Shown: in pieces, positions 1 through 8,275 of the stretch
Numbering within the stretch: the first letter of the stretch is position 1
How the letters are laid out: the number at the start of each line of letters is the position of its first letter
Source of the DNA: Anaerolineaceae bacterium
GTDB lineage: Bacteria > Chloroflexota > Anaerolineae > Aggregatilineales > Phototrophicaceae
Length of the DNA stretch: 64,000 nucleotides
Reading direction: 5' to 3'
Assembly: GCA_002702065.1 (NCBI GenBank)
Contig: NZXX01000002.1
Coordinates: 682,001 to 746,000, forward strand
The notes under the pieces: model-generated
What the model saw: the letters and a program-made list of their open reading frames with translations, nothing else
What the model was told of the DNA's origin: nothing
Database searches by the model: none
Made by a program: the position numbers and the translations under genes

Positions 1-5
1 ACAAT

Positions 6-1412
6 GTGCCGAATTCGCAATCTGGCGTAAGTATACAGGAATGCATCGTGCGGTATCGAATATTTGCACTGCTTGGGTTGAGTGGATTGTTTTTGCTGGG
101 GTCGATTGCTTTTGCGACAGCGCAGAGCGAAGGTGTCGAGGTGAGCGACGCGGTGTGCAGCCCGGCCCTCGAAACGCTGTGGACCGAAGCCAGCCATGTG
201 TGTATTGGCAAGCCGGTGGGTTATCTTTGCAATGGGGGCAGTGCGCCCCAGGCGGAACCGGCAGGCCCGGTCAGCAACTCGCTGGCGTCTGCGGGGGCGC
301 TGGTCGAGGTGGGCGTGATCGAGTCGATTACGACGCAGCCGCTTACACTCGATACCGGTGGGCTGGCCTGGCTGCGGGTGGGTGACCCCACATTTACCGG
401 TCTGATGGTCGGCGAAGTCAACCTGCGCAACGTGACCCCGCCCGATTTCCCGGCGTGGCAGTCGATGGTGGTTGAAACTGGCCCCGATGCGCTCGCCTGT
501 GGTACGGCGCCGGGCAATGCTTTTGTCGTTCAGACGCCGATTGACCCGGAAACCAGCCTGCTCCGCACGAGTAACCTTGTCATCAACGGCACGTCGCTGG
601 TCCTCAACGGCACCGTGCTGGTGCAAACGCGTGAGGCGCAAACGGTCTTCGTCAATCTGGGTGGTGTTTCGAGTGTGCTGGCACGTGGGCAGGAACAGGC
701 GCTGCTGACGGGCGAGCAGATCAGTGTCCCGTATGCACCGGGGGATTTCAGTGTCCCGGCGGGGCCGCCCTCGATCGCCACACCGCTGGATGTAGCCGGC
801 CTGACCAATCTCCCTGTCGGGTTGCTGGACCGTCCGCTGCAACTGCCGCAGCCCGGTTATGTCATGACGCAGGGACAGGTCAATATGCGCACCGAACCGA
901 ACGCGCAAAGCGGCCTGATCTGGCAGGTTCCGGCAGGTGAGGTGATGAGCGTGCTGGGCCGCAACCCCGCCGGCGACTGGCTGCATGTCCAGTTGCGTAA
1001 CGGCCTGACCGGCTGGATGTTCGCGGAACTGCTGCGCCAGAATACCGGCGTTATTCAGACAAGCTACGAAGCGACCCCACTGCCGCCGCAGCGTTATGGC
1101 ACACTGGGCACGAACGCACGGGTGGTCGCCCCGGCGGGCCTGAATGTCCGCGAAGCGCCGGATGTGCAGTTTGGCACGATTGTGACTCTGCCGCTGGACA
1201 GCGAGGTGACGCTGCTGGCCCGCAGCCCCTATAGTCCCTGGGTCAAAGTGCAAACCGGGGATGTGGTCGGCTGGGCGGCGTTGATTGCGCTTGAAACCAG
1301 CGCGGTGATCTCGTCACTGCCGATTGATTACGATGTGCCGCCGCCGCCAGAACCGACGCGCATTCCGGGGTCGTTCGGCAACGCCTTCCCCGACCCGCGC
1401 AACAACAACTGA
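6..1412 (+). CDS. Secreted protein with two C-terminal SH3-like domains
   Basis: The N-terminus has a basic residue pair followed by a hydrophobic stretch (about residues 18-38) ending near ATAQS, which reads as a signal peptide, so the protein is probably exported. The middle, about residues 60-270, is beta-rich and unrecognised. Two bacterial SH3-like repeats follow at about 285-345 and 370-430; each carries the typical N(M/V)R(T/E)xP start and a G(W)xx end. Bacterial SH3 domains usually bind peptidoglycan or other envelope ligands; the ligand here is unknown. The frame opens with GTG at position 6, so the true start may lie upstream of the window or at GTG 48, just before the hydrophobic stretch. 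A strong terminator follows the stop codon. Confidence 0.75.
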   Translation: MPNSQSGVSIQECIVRYRIFALLGLSGLFLLGSIAFATAQSEGVEVSDAVCSPALETLWTEASHVCIGKPVGYLCNGGSAPQAEPAGPVSNSLASAGALVEVGVIESITTQPLTLDTGGLAWLRVGDPTFTGLMVGEVNLRNVTPPDFPAWQSMVVETGPDALACGTAPGNAFVVQTPIDPETSLLRTSNLVINGTSLVLNGTVLVQTREAQTVFVNLGGVSSVLARGQEQALLTGEQISVPYAPGDFSVPAGPPSIATPLDVAGLTNLPVGLLDRPLQLPQPGYVMTQGQVNMRTEPNAQSGLIWQVPAGEVMSVLGRNPAGDWLHVQLRNGLTGWMFAELLRQNTGVIQTSYEATPLPPQRYGTLGTNARVVAPAGLNVREAPDVQFGTIVTLPLDSEVTLLARSPYSPWVKVQTGDVVGWAALIALETSAVISSLPIDYDVPPPPEPTRIPGSFGNAFPDPRNNN

Positions 1413-1434
1413 TTCGAGCTTCCGTTACAGACCG

Positions 1435-1466
1435 AGGGCGACACCACCATGTCGCCCTTTTTATTT
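1435..1466 (+). terminator. Rho-independent terminator of the SH3 protein gene
   Basis: A perfect 9-bp stem (AGGGCGACA / TGTCGCCCT) with a 6-nt loop is followed by TTTTTATTTT. It lies 23 bases after the stop codon of the upstream plus-strand gene and just before the end of the convergent methyltransferase gene. Confidence 0.9.
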
Positions 1467-1482
1467 TGGGGCATCCTGCTGG

Positions 1483-2241
1483 TTATTGGCGGCCAACGAA
1501 CAAAGCGCCGGGGATACTGAACGTGTAGTCTGGCTGAATGTCAAACGCGGCGCGGATTTCGCCCGGTGCGCCATCGAACAGCGCCCGTAAAGCCTCGACG
1601 TACAGCGGCGGCGTGGCGATGCGGGTCACCCAGGCATCGAACGCCAGCGGCAGCATCCACTCGAAGGCCACTTCCGCCGTGAACCCGGCCCCGGCATACA
1701 ACGCCTGCCACTGCGCTTTGTTATGATCGCGAACGTGCGATGGGTCGCGCAGCAGTTCGATGGCTTGCAGAAAGGTGTCCTGCGCCGGGTCGTCGTGGGC
1801 CACGATATCGCTGAGGATAAACCGTCCACCGGGTTTGAGGACACGGGCAATTTCGGCCAGGGCCTGCGCCGGATGCGGCCAGTGATGCGCGCTGTACCGC
1901 GAAACGACCAGGTCAAACGTCGCGTCCGCAAATGGCAGGCTTTCGACGTCGCCCTGGCGCGTGGTCAGGTTGGTCAGGCTGCGTTCTGCCGCCAGCGTTT
2001 CGACCTGCTCCAGCATGGTGGGGGTCAGGTCGTAGGCGATCACTTCGCCAGCATGGGGGGCAATCGCCGCGGCTGTGTGGCCCGCGCCGCAGCCGACATC
2101 CAGCGCCTGATAGACGGACTCTGCGGCAGCGATCTGCACAAGGCGCTGCAAGTCTTCCCCCGCCGCATGAACGGCGCTCAGGCGATAATTTTCCGCCACC
2201 CTGCCAAATTGACTTTGAACCGATTGTTTGATGTCAGCCAT
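1483..2241 (-). CDS. Class I SAM-dependent methyltransferase (UbiE/Methyltransf_11 type)
   Basis: Predicted 252-residue Rossmann-fold methyltransferase. Motif I (ALDVGCGAGHTAAAIAPH) binds SAM, followed by an acidic second strand end (VIAYDLTP), a QGDVESLPF motif and a FDLVVSRYSAHHWPHP motif IV, then the typical LKPGGRFILSD motif. The substrate cannot be told; the closest well-known relatives act on quinones or other small molecules. I start the gene at ATG 2241 (MADIKQ). The same frame stays open about 100 residues further upstream, but that part translates to non-family sequence overlapping the DinB gene. The start overlaps the DinB stop by 8 bases, so the two genes are probably co-transcribed and coupled. 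Confidence 0.85.
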   Translation of the reverse strand: MADIKQSVQSQFGRVAENYRLSAVHAAGEDLQRLVQIAAAESVYQALDVGCGAGHTAAAIAPHAGEVIAYDLTPTMLEQVETLAAERSLTNLTTRQGDVESLPFADATFDLVVSRYSAHHWPHPAQALAEIARVLKPGGRFILSDIVAHDDPAQDTFLQAIELLRDPSHVRDHNKAQWQALYAGAGFTAEVAFEWMLPLAFDAWVTRIATPPLYVEALRALFDGAPGEIRAAFDIQPDYTFSIPGALFVGRQ

Positions 2242-2746
2242 GTGTGGTTGCCTGTCCTTGCCCGTAGGGCGGTATCTTGCCAACGAAACTGGGCAGTTCG
2301 GTATGGCCGAGCAGTTGACGCACAGCCTGTGCCTCGCCCAGATGAAACCAGTAATGATAGATGACGCGATACAGCATGGTGCCAACATTTTCGCGGTGCG
2401 GCTGGCCGTCAACCATGAAATGGGTGTTGAGCGTGTCGTCGGTGAAGGTATCCAGATAGGCGTCGCTGGCCTGGGTAACGGCATGCCAGCCAGCCCACAT
2501 CTCATCCAGCGATGGCGTGCTGGCCGGTTGACCGGAGGCACAGGTGTTCACGACCTCGGCGACCGTCTTGCCCTGTGGGGTGATCAGCCAGTAACGCTGC
2601 TCCTGGCTGGCAAGATGCCCGACCATCCAGCTCAGGCAGTTGATCGGCGCGAAACTGCGTACCGCTTCTTCTGCGGTAACGCCATCCAGCGCGCGCAGCC
2701 ATTCGCGGCGGGTAAAACGCAGTTGCTCAACCATCGGGTGGGCCAT
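2234..2746 (-). CDS. DinB-like four-helix-bundle protein
   Basis: A 170-residue protein resembling the DinB/YfiT metal-binding superfamily. It has an N-terminal helix starting EQLRFTRREWLRALDGV, the family-typical SWMVGHLASQEQRYW segment (about residues 40-55) whose His would be one metal ligand, and a C-terminal VIYHYWFHLGEAQAVRQLLGH segment with the other His ligands. Members are metal-dependent transferases or thiol-related enzymes, mostly of unknown substrate. AGGAG lies 10 bases before the ATG. It is the first gene of a two-gene unit with the overlapping methyltransferase. Confidence 0.8.
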   Translation of the reverse strand: MAHPMVEQLRFTRREWLRALDGVTAEEAVRSFAPINCLSWMVGHLASQEQRYWLITPQGKTVAEVVNTCASGQPASTPSLDEMWAGWHAVTQASDAYLDTFTDDTLNTHFMVDGQPHRENVGTMLYRVIYHYWFHLGEAQAVRQLLGHTELPSFVGKIPPYGQGQATTHG

Positions 2747-2818
2747 GTCTGTATTCTCCTGTCATTGGCAAGGTCAAGAGCGCGGGCTTTTTCCGTTTGC
2801 TTCTGGCGCTCGTGGACC

Positions 2819-2846
2819 ATCATATCCTATTTAACACTTGGTTCAA
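2819..2846 (-). promoter_or_regulatory. Probable sigma-70-type promoter of DinB-methyltransferase unit
   Basis: On the minus strand TTGAAC (2846-2841), a 16-bp spacer and TATGAT (2824-2819) form a plausible promoter, giving a leader of about 65 bases before the DinB start. Called by eye. Confidence 0.45.
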
Positions 2847-2906
2847 CCTCACCGCTAAATCTTGTCCCTAACTTGATGAGGGGGCTTTTCAGAAGGATGC
2901 TGATCT

Positions 2907-2962
2907 GATTTTCTCCCTCTCGCCATAGCGCAGCGGCATGGAGAGGGGGCGGGGGGTGAGGT
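2907..2962. repeat. Intergenic palindromic repeat, 'TPRPLS...GERE' type
   Basis: The segment contains an imperfect palindrome: CCCTCTC and CCAT arms facing ATGG and GAGAGGG, flanked by a C/G-rich run. Read on the minus strand it encodes the LTPRPLSMPLRYGERE-like phrase that turns up as spurious ORFs in intergenic repeats of many bacterial genomes, Chloroflexota among them. It lies in the 228-base gap between DinB and the Sua5 gene. I see no second copy in this window. Confidence 0.55.
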
Positions 2963-2974
2963 AAATGATCACCT

Positions 2975-4048
2975 TTATATGTCGGCGTCGGTGACATCTA
3001 TGACCTGTCCTTCGGCGGCACGCAGCAGACGGTCCCCCACCGTAACGCCCAGACCTTCGGCGGGCGGTATGCGCGCCAGAATGCAATCGACGCCCTGTTC
3101 ATCGAGCTGGCGCAGGGCCGCGAACAGGTGCCGGGCCATTTGGGCAGCATCCGCCCCCAGCCTGACGACCTCAACGTCGAGGTTCGCGAATAAAGGCTGT
3201 TCAGCATCCGGCAGCAGCAGCCCCACCTTCTGCCCGGCTTGCATACAGTCACCAATGGTCTGGCGCATTGCGTCTGTCACCGCTTCGAAGGGGCCGCGAA
3301 ACAGCAGCATGCTGGCATTGGGTGAATAATGTTTGGAGAGCATCCCCGGTGAGGCCGGGCGGGCGCTGTCGTCATCCATCGCGACGGCGGCGCTGTACCG
3401 CTGGACGTCGGGCATATGTTCGCGCAGCGCCTCGAAGGTTACGCCGCCGGGCCGCAGGACGATAGGCGGATCAACGGTCAGATCCACGACGGTGGATTCC
3501 ACGCCGATGGGGGTTGGCCCGCCATCCAGAATGAGATCGACGCGGCCATCCAGATCCGCCAGGACATGCTGGGCAGTGGTGGCGCTGGGGCGGGTGAACC
3601 GGTTGGCACTGGGGGCGACCACCGGCACGCCAGCCGCCTCGATCAGCGCATGGGCAACCGGGTGCGAGGGCAGCCGCACGGCGATGGTGTCACGCCCCAG
3701 GGACACCGAACCGGGCACTTGTGGATGACGCTTGAGGACGAGTGTGAGTGCACCGGGCCAGAAGGCAGCGGCCAACTGATGGGCGCGTTCCGGAATATCG
3801 ACCGCCACGCGCGCCAGTTCTGCAACGGTGCTGATGTGGGCGATCAGCGGGTTATTGGCGGGGCGGCCTTTGGCCCGGTAAATCCCGGCGATGGCCTCGG
3901 CGTCGAGAGCATTGGCCCCCAGCCCATAGACAGTTTCCGTTGGAAATGCCACCAGCCCCCCGTCGCGCAGCACTGCCGCAGCCTGCCGGATCGCGTCGGC
4001 GTCGGGGTGGTGGGGATCAACCGGGATGATCGGTGTGTGGCGGGTCAT
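2975..4048 (-). CDS. tsaC: L-threonylcarbamoyladenylate synthase, Sua5 type
   Basis: Predicted to make threonylcarbamoyl-AMP from threonine, bicarbonate and ATP, the first step of t6A37 tRNA modification. The YrdC domain spans about residues 10-205, with the FPTETVYGLG motif, KGRP(A)NNPL, KR...PGSVSLGRDTIAVRLP and the PSAN motif. At 357 residues it is the long Sua5 form: about residues 225-357 form the extra C-terminal Sua5 domain (SPGMLSKHYSPNA motif at its start). GGAG lies just upstream of the ATG. It stands alone, divergent from the three-paralogue operon. Confidence 0.93.
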   Translation of the reverse strand: MTRHTPIIPVDPHHPDADAIRQAAAVLRDGGLVAFPTETVYGLGANALDAEAIAGIYRAKGRPANNPLIAHISTVAELARVAVDIPERAHQLAAAFWPGALTLVLKRHPQVPGSVSLGRDTIAVRLPSHPVAHALIEAAGVPVVAPSANRFTRPSATTAQHVLADLDGRVDLILDGGPTPIGVESTVVDLTVDPPIVLRPGGVTFEALREHMPDVQRYSAAVAMDDDSARPASPGMLSKHYSPNASMLLFRGPFEAVTDAMRQTIGDCMQAGQKVGLLLPDAEQPLFANLDVEVVRLGADAAQMARHLFAALRQLDEQGVDCILARIPPAEGLGVTVGDRLLRAAEGQVIDVTDADI

Positions 4049-4107
4049 GTTTGCTCCAAAGCCGGGAAAATTTCGATGGATTAAGCGGCGACTTTTCCAA
4101 CCTGCTC

Positions 4108-4113
4108 TATAAT
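4108..4113 (+). promoter_or_regulatory. Consensus -10 box upstream of the three-paralogue operon
   Basis: A perfect TATAAT, with no convincing -35 at 16-18 bp. A transcript starting near 4120 would contain the GGAAAGG Shine-Dalgarno sequence at 4139-4145, favouring the ATG at 4152 over the one at 4137. Confidence 0.5.
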
Positions 4114-4151
4114 GAAATAAATGTCATAGTTTATCAATGGAAAGGCGCATC

Positions 4152-5477
4152 ATGGTTCCCCCGAATTATCCCGATGTGCTGGGTATGTTAACCGGTGGGC
4201 CGCGCTGCAATGTAAACGTCGTTCAGGTTGCGCTGGCGGTGCGCCCGCGAGTGGTCCGCGCCGGGCGTCCTTTCGAAGCCGTGCTTGTTGTCCAGAATGC
4301 GGCCAATGTCGACGTTGATGTCACTGCGACTCTACACCTGCCAGAGCGCGATGCCAAGAAGCAAAAAGGCCAGTTTGGGTCCGGTCATACCCGGCTGTTG
4401 GTGGGGCTGCGGCCAGCAGAGGTCGGCTATGTGACGCTGCCTGTGACGTGTGCAACCACGACCGCCGTCCATGATGCCTACAAGATCAGCATGGGCGTAC
4501 AGGTCAAACCCCTGAGCAAGCCCCAGCGCGTACGTCTGGCGGAAGGGGGTGGCGCGGTGACTGGTCTGAACGAGATGGCGCAGGCAGAACTGGATGAACT
4601 GCGCGCGCTGCACTTCTCGGTCGACCGGCAGTTTGGCCTGGGCGATACGCTGGAGGTGACATTCGGCGTGCTGCCGGGCAAGCTGGGGCGGCTGGCGGAT
4701 ACGCGGCCCGGATGGGTGAGCCTGTGGACGATGGCGGATTACACCGATTCGACGTCGCTATTTGCGGCACATGCGCCGCTGCTGGCGGAGTCGGTGCTGC
4801 CGGCGCTGAAGCCGGAGAACACGCTCGAAGCGTTGCAGACGGCGACGCTGAAGCGCTTTGAGGCGGCGGGCTATCCCCTGCAACCGGTCGAGGCCTTGTT
4901 TATCGCCAAGCTTATGGCCCATGTGCTGCAACTGGCGGGGCACGCGACGGATGATCGCGCTGACCGGGTGCTGGATGTGCAGCGCGCGATTGATCATTAC
5001 ACGGGTGATGATGCTGACGCCGATGCGTCGCCCGATCTGCCCAACTGGTGCCAGGCCATGCTGAATGTCATCGCCAACCGGCCCGAGGCGGTTCGCTACC
5101 CGGTGCGTGTGATTAGTGAACTGTTATACTTCGACCTGCTGCGCGATTGCGTGCCTTTCGCGGTAAACCTGATCGAGCGCGAAACACGCAGCGACATGGG
5201 TTCGCCCGATGAGCAAGCGCAGTATACGGAGCAGTTGATTGACCGGATGCAGGCCCATGACCAGATTGGCTTCGAAGATGCCTATCTGCCGCTGCTGTTG
5301 GGTGGCTTGCTGGTTGCCAACCGCGTTGTCAAGCAGCGGGAGCATATCGACGCGGCGCTGCGCGACCTGGAAGCGGCCCTGTACGACCGCCGGCAGGAAC
5401 AGGAAGCAGACAATGCGCCGGTTTTTGAATTAGCGGATCATCTGATTGAAAATTACAGTCAGCAGTTCCTGATGTAA
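4152..5477 (+). CDS. Unrecognised protein, paralogue 1 of 3
   Basis: I do not recognise this family. It begins with a NYPDVLGMLTGG signature followed by a roughly 115-residue region rich in alternating hydrophobic residues (VVQVALAVRPRVVRAG..., AVLVVQNAANVDVDVTATLHLP), which looks like a beta-sandwich. A mostly helical C-terminal part of about 280 residues follows. Motifs shared with the next two genes are RFxAxGxPLxPxEAxxIAK, a (D)MG/DLG segment, and DAYLPLLLGGLLVAN near the C-terminus. No signal peptide or membrane segment is visible, so it is probably cytoplasmic. I start it at ATG 4152, which has GGAAAGG 6 bases upstream; the in-frame ATG at 4137 would add five residues. The stop overlaps the next start (TAATG). 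Confidence 0.8.
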   Translation: MVPPNYPDVLGMLTGGPRCNVNVVQVALAVRPRVVRAGRPFEAVLVVQNAANVDVDVTATLHLPERDAKKQKGQFGSGHTRLLVGLRPAEVGYVTLPVTCATTTAVHDAYKISMGVQVKPLSKPQRVRLAEGGGAVTGLNEMAQAELDELRALHFSVDRQFGLGDTLEVTFGVLPGKLGRLADTRPGWVSLWTMADYTDSTSLFAAHAPLLAESVLPALKPENTLEALQTATLKRFEAAGYPLQPVEALFIAKLMAHVLQLAGHATDDRADRVLDVQRAIDHYTGDDADADASPDLPNWCQAMLNVIANRPEAVRYPVRVISELLYFDLLRDCVPFAVNLIERETRSDMGSPDEQAQYTEQLIDRMQAHDQIGFEDAYLPLLLGGLLVANRVVKQREHIDAALRDLEAALYDRRQEQEADNAPVFELADHLIENYSQQFLM

Positions 5478-6823
5478 TGCTGGTGTATACTGAGCATATG
5501 AGCGAGCATGAATTCCCTGACGTGTTGGGTTACATCACCGGGGGCACGCGGCTGACCATCAACGGCGTGCAGATCGCCCTGGCTGTCAGGCCGCCCGTTG
5601 TCCGCGCGGGTGGTGCGTTTCATGCCGTGCTGCTGGCTCAGAATATGCTGGCTGTGCCGGTTGATTTCAGTGGGTCGCTCAACCTGCCGGGGCGCGATTT
5701 TCGGCGGCAGGGTGGCTATTTCGCCGGGACCAAAGAACCGGTTCAGATTCAACTGCGACCGGGCGAGGTGGGGTCGATGCTGCTGCCGGCACTTTCTCAT
5801 CCGGACACCCCACCCGCAGACCACTACAAATTCGGTGTCTCGGTCACTGTCAAACCGCTTGTCCAGCCGCGACCCGCCCGGCCAGACAGCGGCGGCACAC
5901 CCGTCCAGCCGGACCGCCTGAGCGAAAAGCGCCAACAGATGCTCGACCGTCTGCACTCGCTGGAGTATTCGATCAACAAACGGCTGCGTCTGCACGATGA
6001 ACTGGAAGCCGCCTTTAGGGTTGTGCCGGGTGTCGAGCGCGATGCGCCGCCTAAAGGGGGATGGGTCAGCCTGTGGAATCTGGCCGAAGATGGCACGCTG
6101 CCGCAGCTGCTGGCACATTATGGCCCGGCACTGAAGGAACAGGTCTTCCCTCAGTTAAAAAGAGATGTGGTCTTCGAACCACTGTGCCAGGCGACCGAGG
6201 CGCGGTTTAAGGCGGCGGGTTATCCGCTCAAACCGCTGGAAGCTATGTTTATTGCCAAGCTGCTGGCGCTGGTTGTGCACATGGCGGACCCTGGCGAGGA
6301 CAGTTTTGATTATCTGGGCAGCCAGCATTTTAATGTCACCGGCTGGTTCAAATCTATGGATGGCGCGCCGGTCCGTCTGCCCCGCTGGTTCGAAGGGCTG
6401 GTGCGCGGTGTCGCCTACGATGAACAGATTCTGCAAAATGTGCCCGGTTACATAGCAACCCGGCTTTACGACTCGCTGCTGCGCGATACAATCCCGTTTG
6501 CGTTCCGGATGATTCAGAACATCACGGGCGAGGACATGGGCACGGATGAAGAAACGCGGGATTACGCGGACAAGTTCATTCAACTGCTGAAGGCAGAAAA
6601 CCGGATGGATTTTGCCCACGCCTATTTGCCGCTGGTGATGGGTGGCGTGATCGTGTTTGACCGGGTGATTGCGCCCGGCGAAGTACTGGAAGATACGCTG
6701 CGAGGCATGAGCGAGGTGCTGGCGATGCGTGATGCAGAATGGTCAGATGACAACGACCTGGTTTTCCTGATGACCAAGGAACTGGTAAATCGTTCGCTGC
6801 GATTGTTTGGATTCCAGATATGA
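5477..6823 (+). CDS. Unrecognised protein, paralogue 2 of 3
   Basis: Same architecture as its neighbours. The FPDVLGYITGGTR signature is followed by a predicted beta-sandwich (NGVQIALAVRPPVVRAGGAFHAVLLAQN; RPGEVGSMLLP) and a helical C-terminal region with RFKAAGYPLKPLEAMFIAKL, GEDMGTDEE and AYLPLVMGGVIVFD. The gap between the two halves holds a basic/proline-rich linker (about residues 130-150). Translation may start at ATG 5477, overlapping the upstream stop, or at ATG 5498, which aligns better with the N-termini of the other two paralogues. Its end overlaps the next gene by ATGA, so translational coupling is likely. Function unknown. Confidence 0.8.
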   Translation: MLVYTEHMSEHEFPDVLGYITGGTRLTINGVQIALAVRPPVVRAGGAFHAVLLAQNMLAVPVDFSGSLNLPGRDFRRQGGYFAGTKEPVQIQLRPGEVGSMLLPALSHPDTPPADHYKFGVSVTVKPLVQPRPARPDSGGTPVQPDRLSEKRQQMLDRLHSLEYSINKRLRLHDELEAAFRVVPGVERDAPPKGGWVSLWNLAEDGTLPQLLAHYGPALKEQVFPQLKRDVVFEPLCQATEARFKAAGYPLKPLEAMFIAKLLALVVHMADPGEDSFDYLGSQHFNVTGWFKSMDGAPVRLPRWFEGLVRGVAYDEQILQNVPGYIATRLYDSLLRDTIPFAFRMIQNITGEDMGTDEETRDYADKFIQLLKAENRMDFAHAYLPLVMGGVIVFDRVIAPGEVLEDTLRGMSEVLAMRDAEWSDDNDLVFLMTKELVNRSLRLFGFQI

Positions 6824-8106
6824 ACAACATAAACTTTGATGCACTCTACCCGGATGTTCTTGGCGCGATCACGGGCGGCACGCGGATCAGCATCGACCAG
6901 TTGCAGGTCGCGCTGGGCATCTTCCCGCAGCGGACCTACATCAACCAGCCGGTCGAACTGGTGCTGATTCTGCAAAATATGGTGGATCAGCCGATGCAGG
7001 TTAAAGTGGGCATTCAGACCCCGACTGAAGACAAGAAGGGTCGCCCGGTGGTTATGGATCTGCCCAAGAAGACGATCACGCTGGGGCTGCGCGCGGGCGA
7101 AGTGGGCGTGCTGCGCATTCCGGTGGTGCCGCGTCCGCCCACACAGGCTGGCAATCATTTTCCGGTGCGGGTGGCCGTGCGCTATCGCACCCCCAAGCCT
7201 GGGCGCCGGGTTCGCCCCTTTTCCGGTGGACCACCTCCTAGCATCCTCAGCATTTCCTCGTTTAAGCTGCAAGTGCTGCGGGATGTGCCCTTTTCTGCGG
7301 AAACATGGCACCATTCGACGGATGTGCTGACGACCTATTTTGATATCGCACCGCGTGTGATGCCGGATATAGGCGGTGACCTGAAGCCCCGCTACGAATC
7401 GCTGTGGACTCACGAGGAACTGGCCGGGACACGGCAAAAGGCCCTGGCACGGGTGGAAGATGCGCGCCGGGTGTCGACCGGCCTGACACGCACCAATATT
7501 TATCTGCCATTGCGCGAGACGATTGAAGAACGATTCGCGGCGCGGGGTTTGCCGCTGCACCCCGGCGAGGCGATGGCAATCGCCAAAATGGTGACATACA
7601 CGCTGGATGAAGGGCTGGAACTGGAGCAGGGTTTCTCGGTAGAGGACAGCCAGTGGTTCAAGACATTGTGCCAGGTACTGGCCTACGATGAAAACCTGGA
7701 AGACCTGAACAAAGGCCAGTTAGCGACCCAGTATCTGTTTGAGGCAGCGTTGTTTGATGCGATTATGCTGGGTTTTGGGGTGATCGAACCGCGCGTCAAC
7801 GAAGACCTGGGCGACACGACCGAACGGGTGCAGTATGCCAACCGGGTGCTGAGCTGGATGGCCGGGCAGGGCGAGCCGGATCTGAGCTATGCGTATCTGC
7901 CGTTGATTATGGGGGCAATCCTGGTCAACGAGCTGGCAAATGTCAAACCGGAAAACCCCTGGACCATGCTTGAACTGCTGCGGGAAGCGCTGCGTGGGCG
8001 GGCGCGCCTGTTTACCGGCGAGAAGGTCACGATCTTCAATATGACGGCTGACCTGTTGGAACTTGGCGAGGAGATGCTGCGGCGGGCGCGAATCCCGCGG
8101 GCATAA
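6820..8106 (+). CDS. Unrecognised protein, paralogue 3 of 3
   Basis: Third member of the tandem family, with YPDVLGAITGGTRISIDQLQVALG at the N-terminus, a predicted beta-sandwich to about residue 125 and a helical C-terminal part. It is the most divergent copy: the helix motif reads RFAARGLPLHPGEAMAIAKM and the late motif AYLPLIMGAILVNEL. It shares NEDLGDTTERVQYANR with the DMG/DEE segment of the others. The ATG overlaps the upstream TGA. It ends 169 bases before a clpC gene on the same strand, with an inverted repeat in between, so co-transcription with clpC is possible but not shown. Function unknown. Confidence 0.8.
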   Translation: MNNINFDALYPDVLGAITGGTRISIDQLQVALGIFPQRTYINQPVELVLILQNMVDQPMQVKVGIQTPTEDKKGRPVVMDLPKKTITLGLRAGEVGVLRIPVVPRPPTQAGNHFPVRVAVRYRTPKPGRRVRPFSGGPPPSILSISSFKLQVLRDVPFSAETWHHSTDVLTTYFDIAPRVMPDIGGDLKPRYESLWTHEELAGTRQKALARVEDARRVSTGLTRTNIYLPLRETIEERFAARGLPLHPGEAMAIAKMVTYTLDEGLELEQGFSVEDSQWFKTLCQVLAYDENLEDLNKGQLATQYLFEAALFDAIMLGFGVIEPRVNEDLGDTTERVQYANRVLSWMAGQGEPDLSYAYLPLIMGAILVNELANVKPENPWTMLELLREALRGRARLFTGEKVTIFNMTADLLELGEEMLRRARIPRA

Positions 8107-8140
8107 TCTTGCTAAATATTTACATCGCGCCAACGAGATT

Positions 8141-8160
8141 TTTACGCTACGGTGCGTAAA
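8141..8160. promoter_or_regulatory. Inverted repeat upstream of the first clpC
   Basis: TTTACGC and GCGTAAA form a perfect 7-bp inverted repeat with a 6-base centre. No T-run follows on the plus strand, so it looks more like an operator than a terminator. It is neither a CIRCE element nor a CtsR box. Confidence 0.4.
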
Positions 8161-8192
8161 CTGTACAAAGGGCTTATTCCCCCTGAAGATCT

Positions 8193-8222
8193 TTGGGTGT
8201 TTGTGCCGCAACCCGGTACAAT
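8193..8222 (+). promoter_or_regulatory. Possible promoter of first clpC
   Basis: TTGGGT, an 18-bp spacer and TACAAT, ending about 54 bases before the ATG. Reasonable but not consensus. Confidence 0.4.
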
Positions 8223-8275
8223 AACCAGCACCCCCACAAGTGGCTAGTTGGCATTGAGCGAGGGACATACCACTT

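Noticed and set aside
2241..2541. N-terminal 100-residue extension of the methyltransferase frame
   Set aside because: Its translation is low-complexity and antisense-like within the DinB gene; the family start is at 2241.
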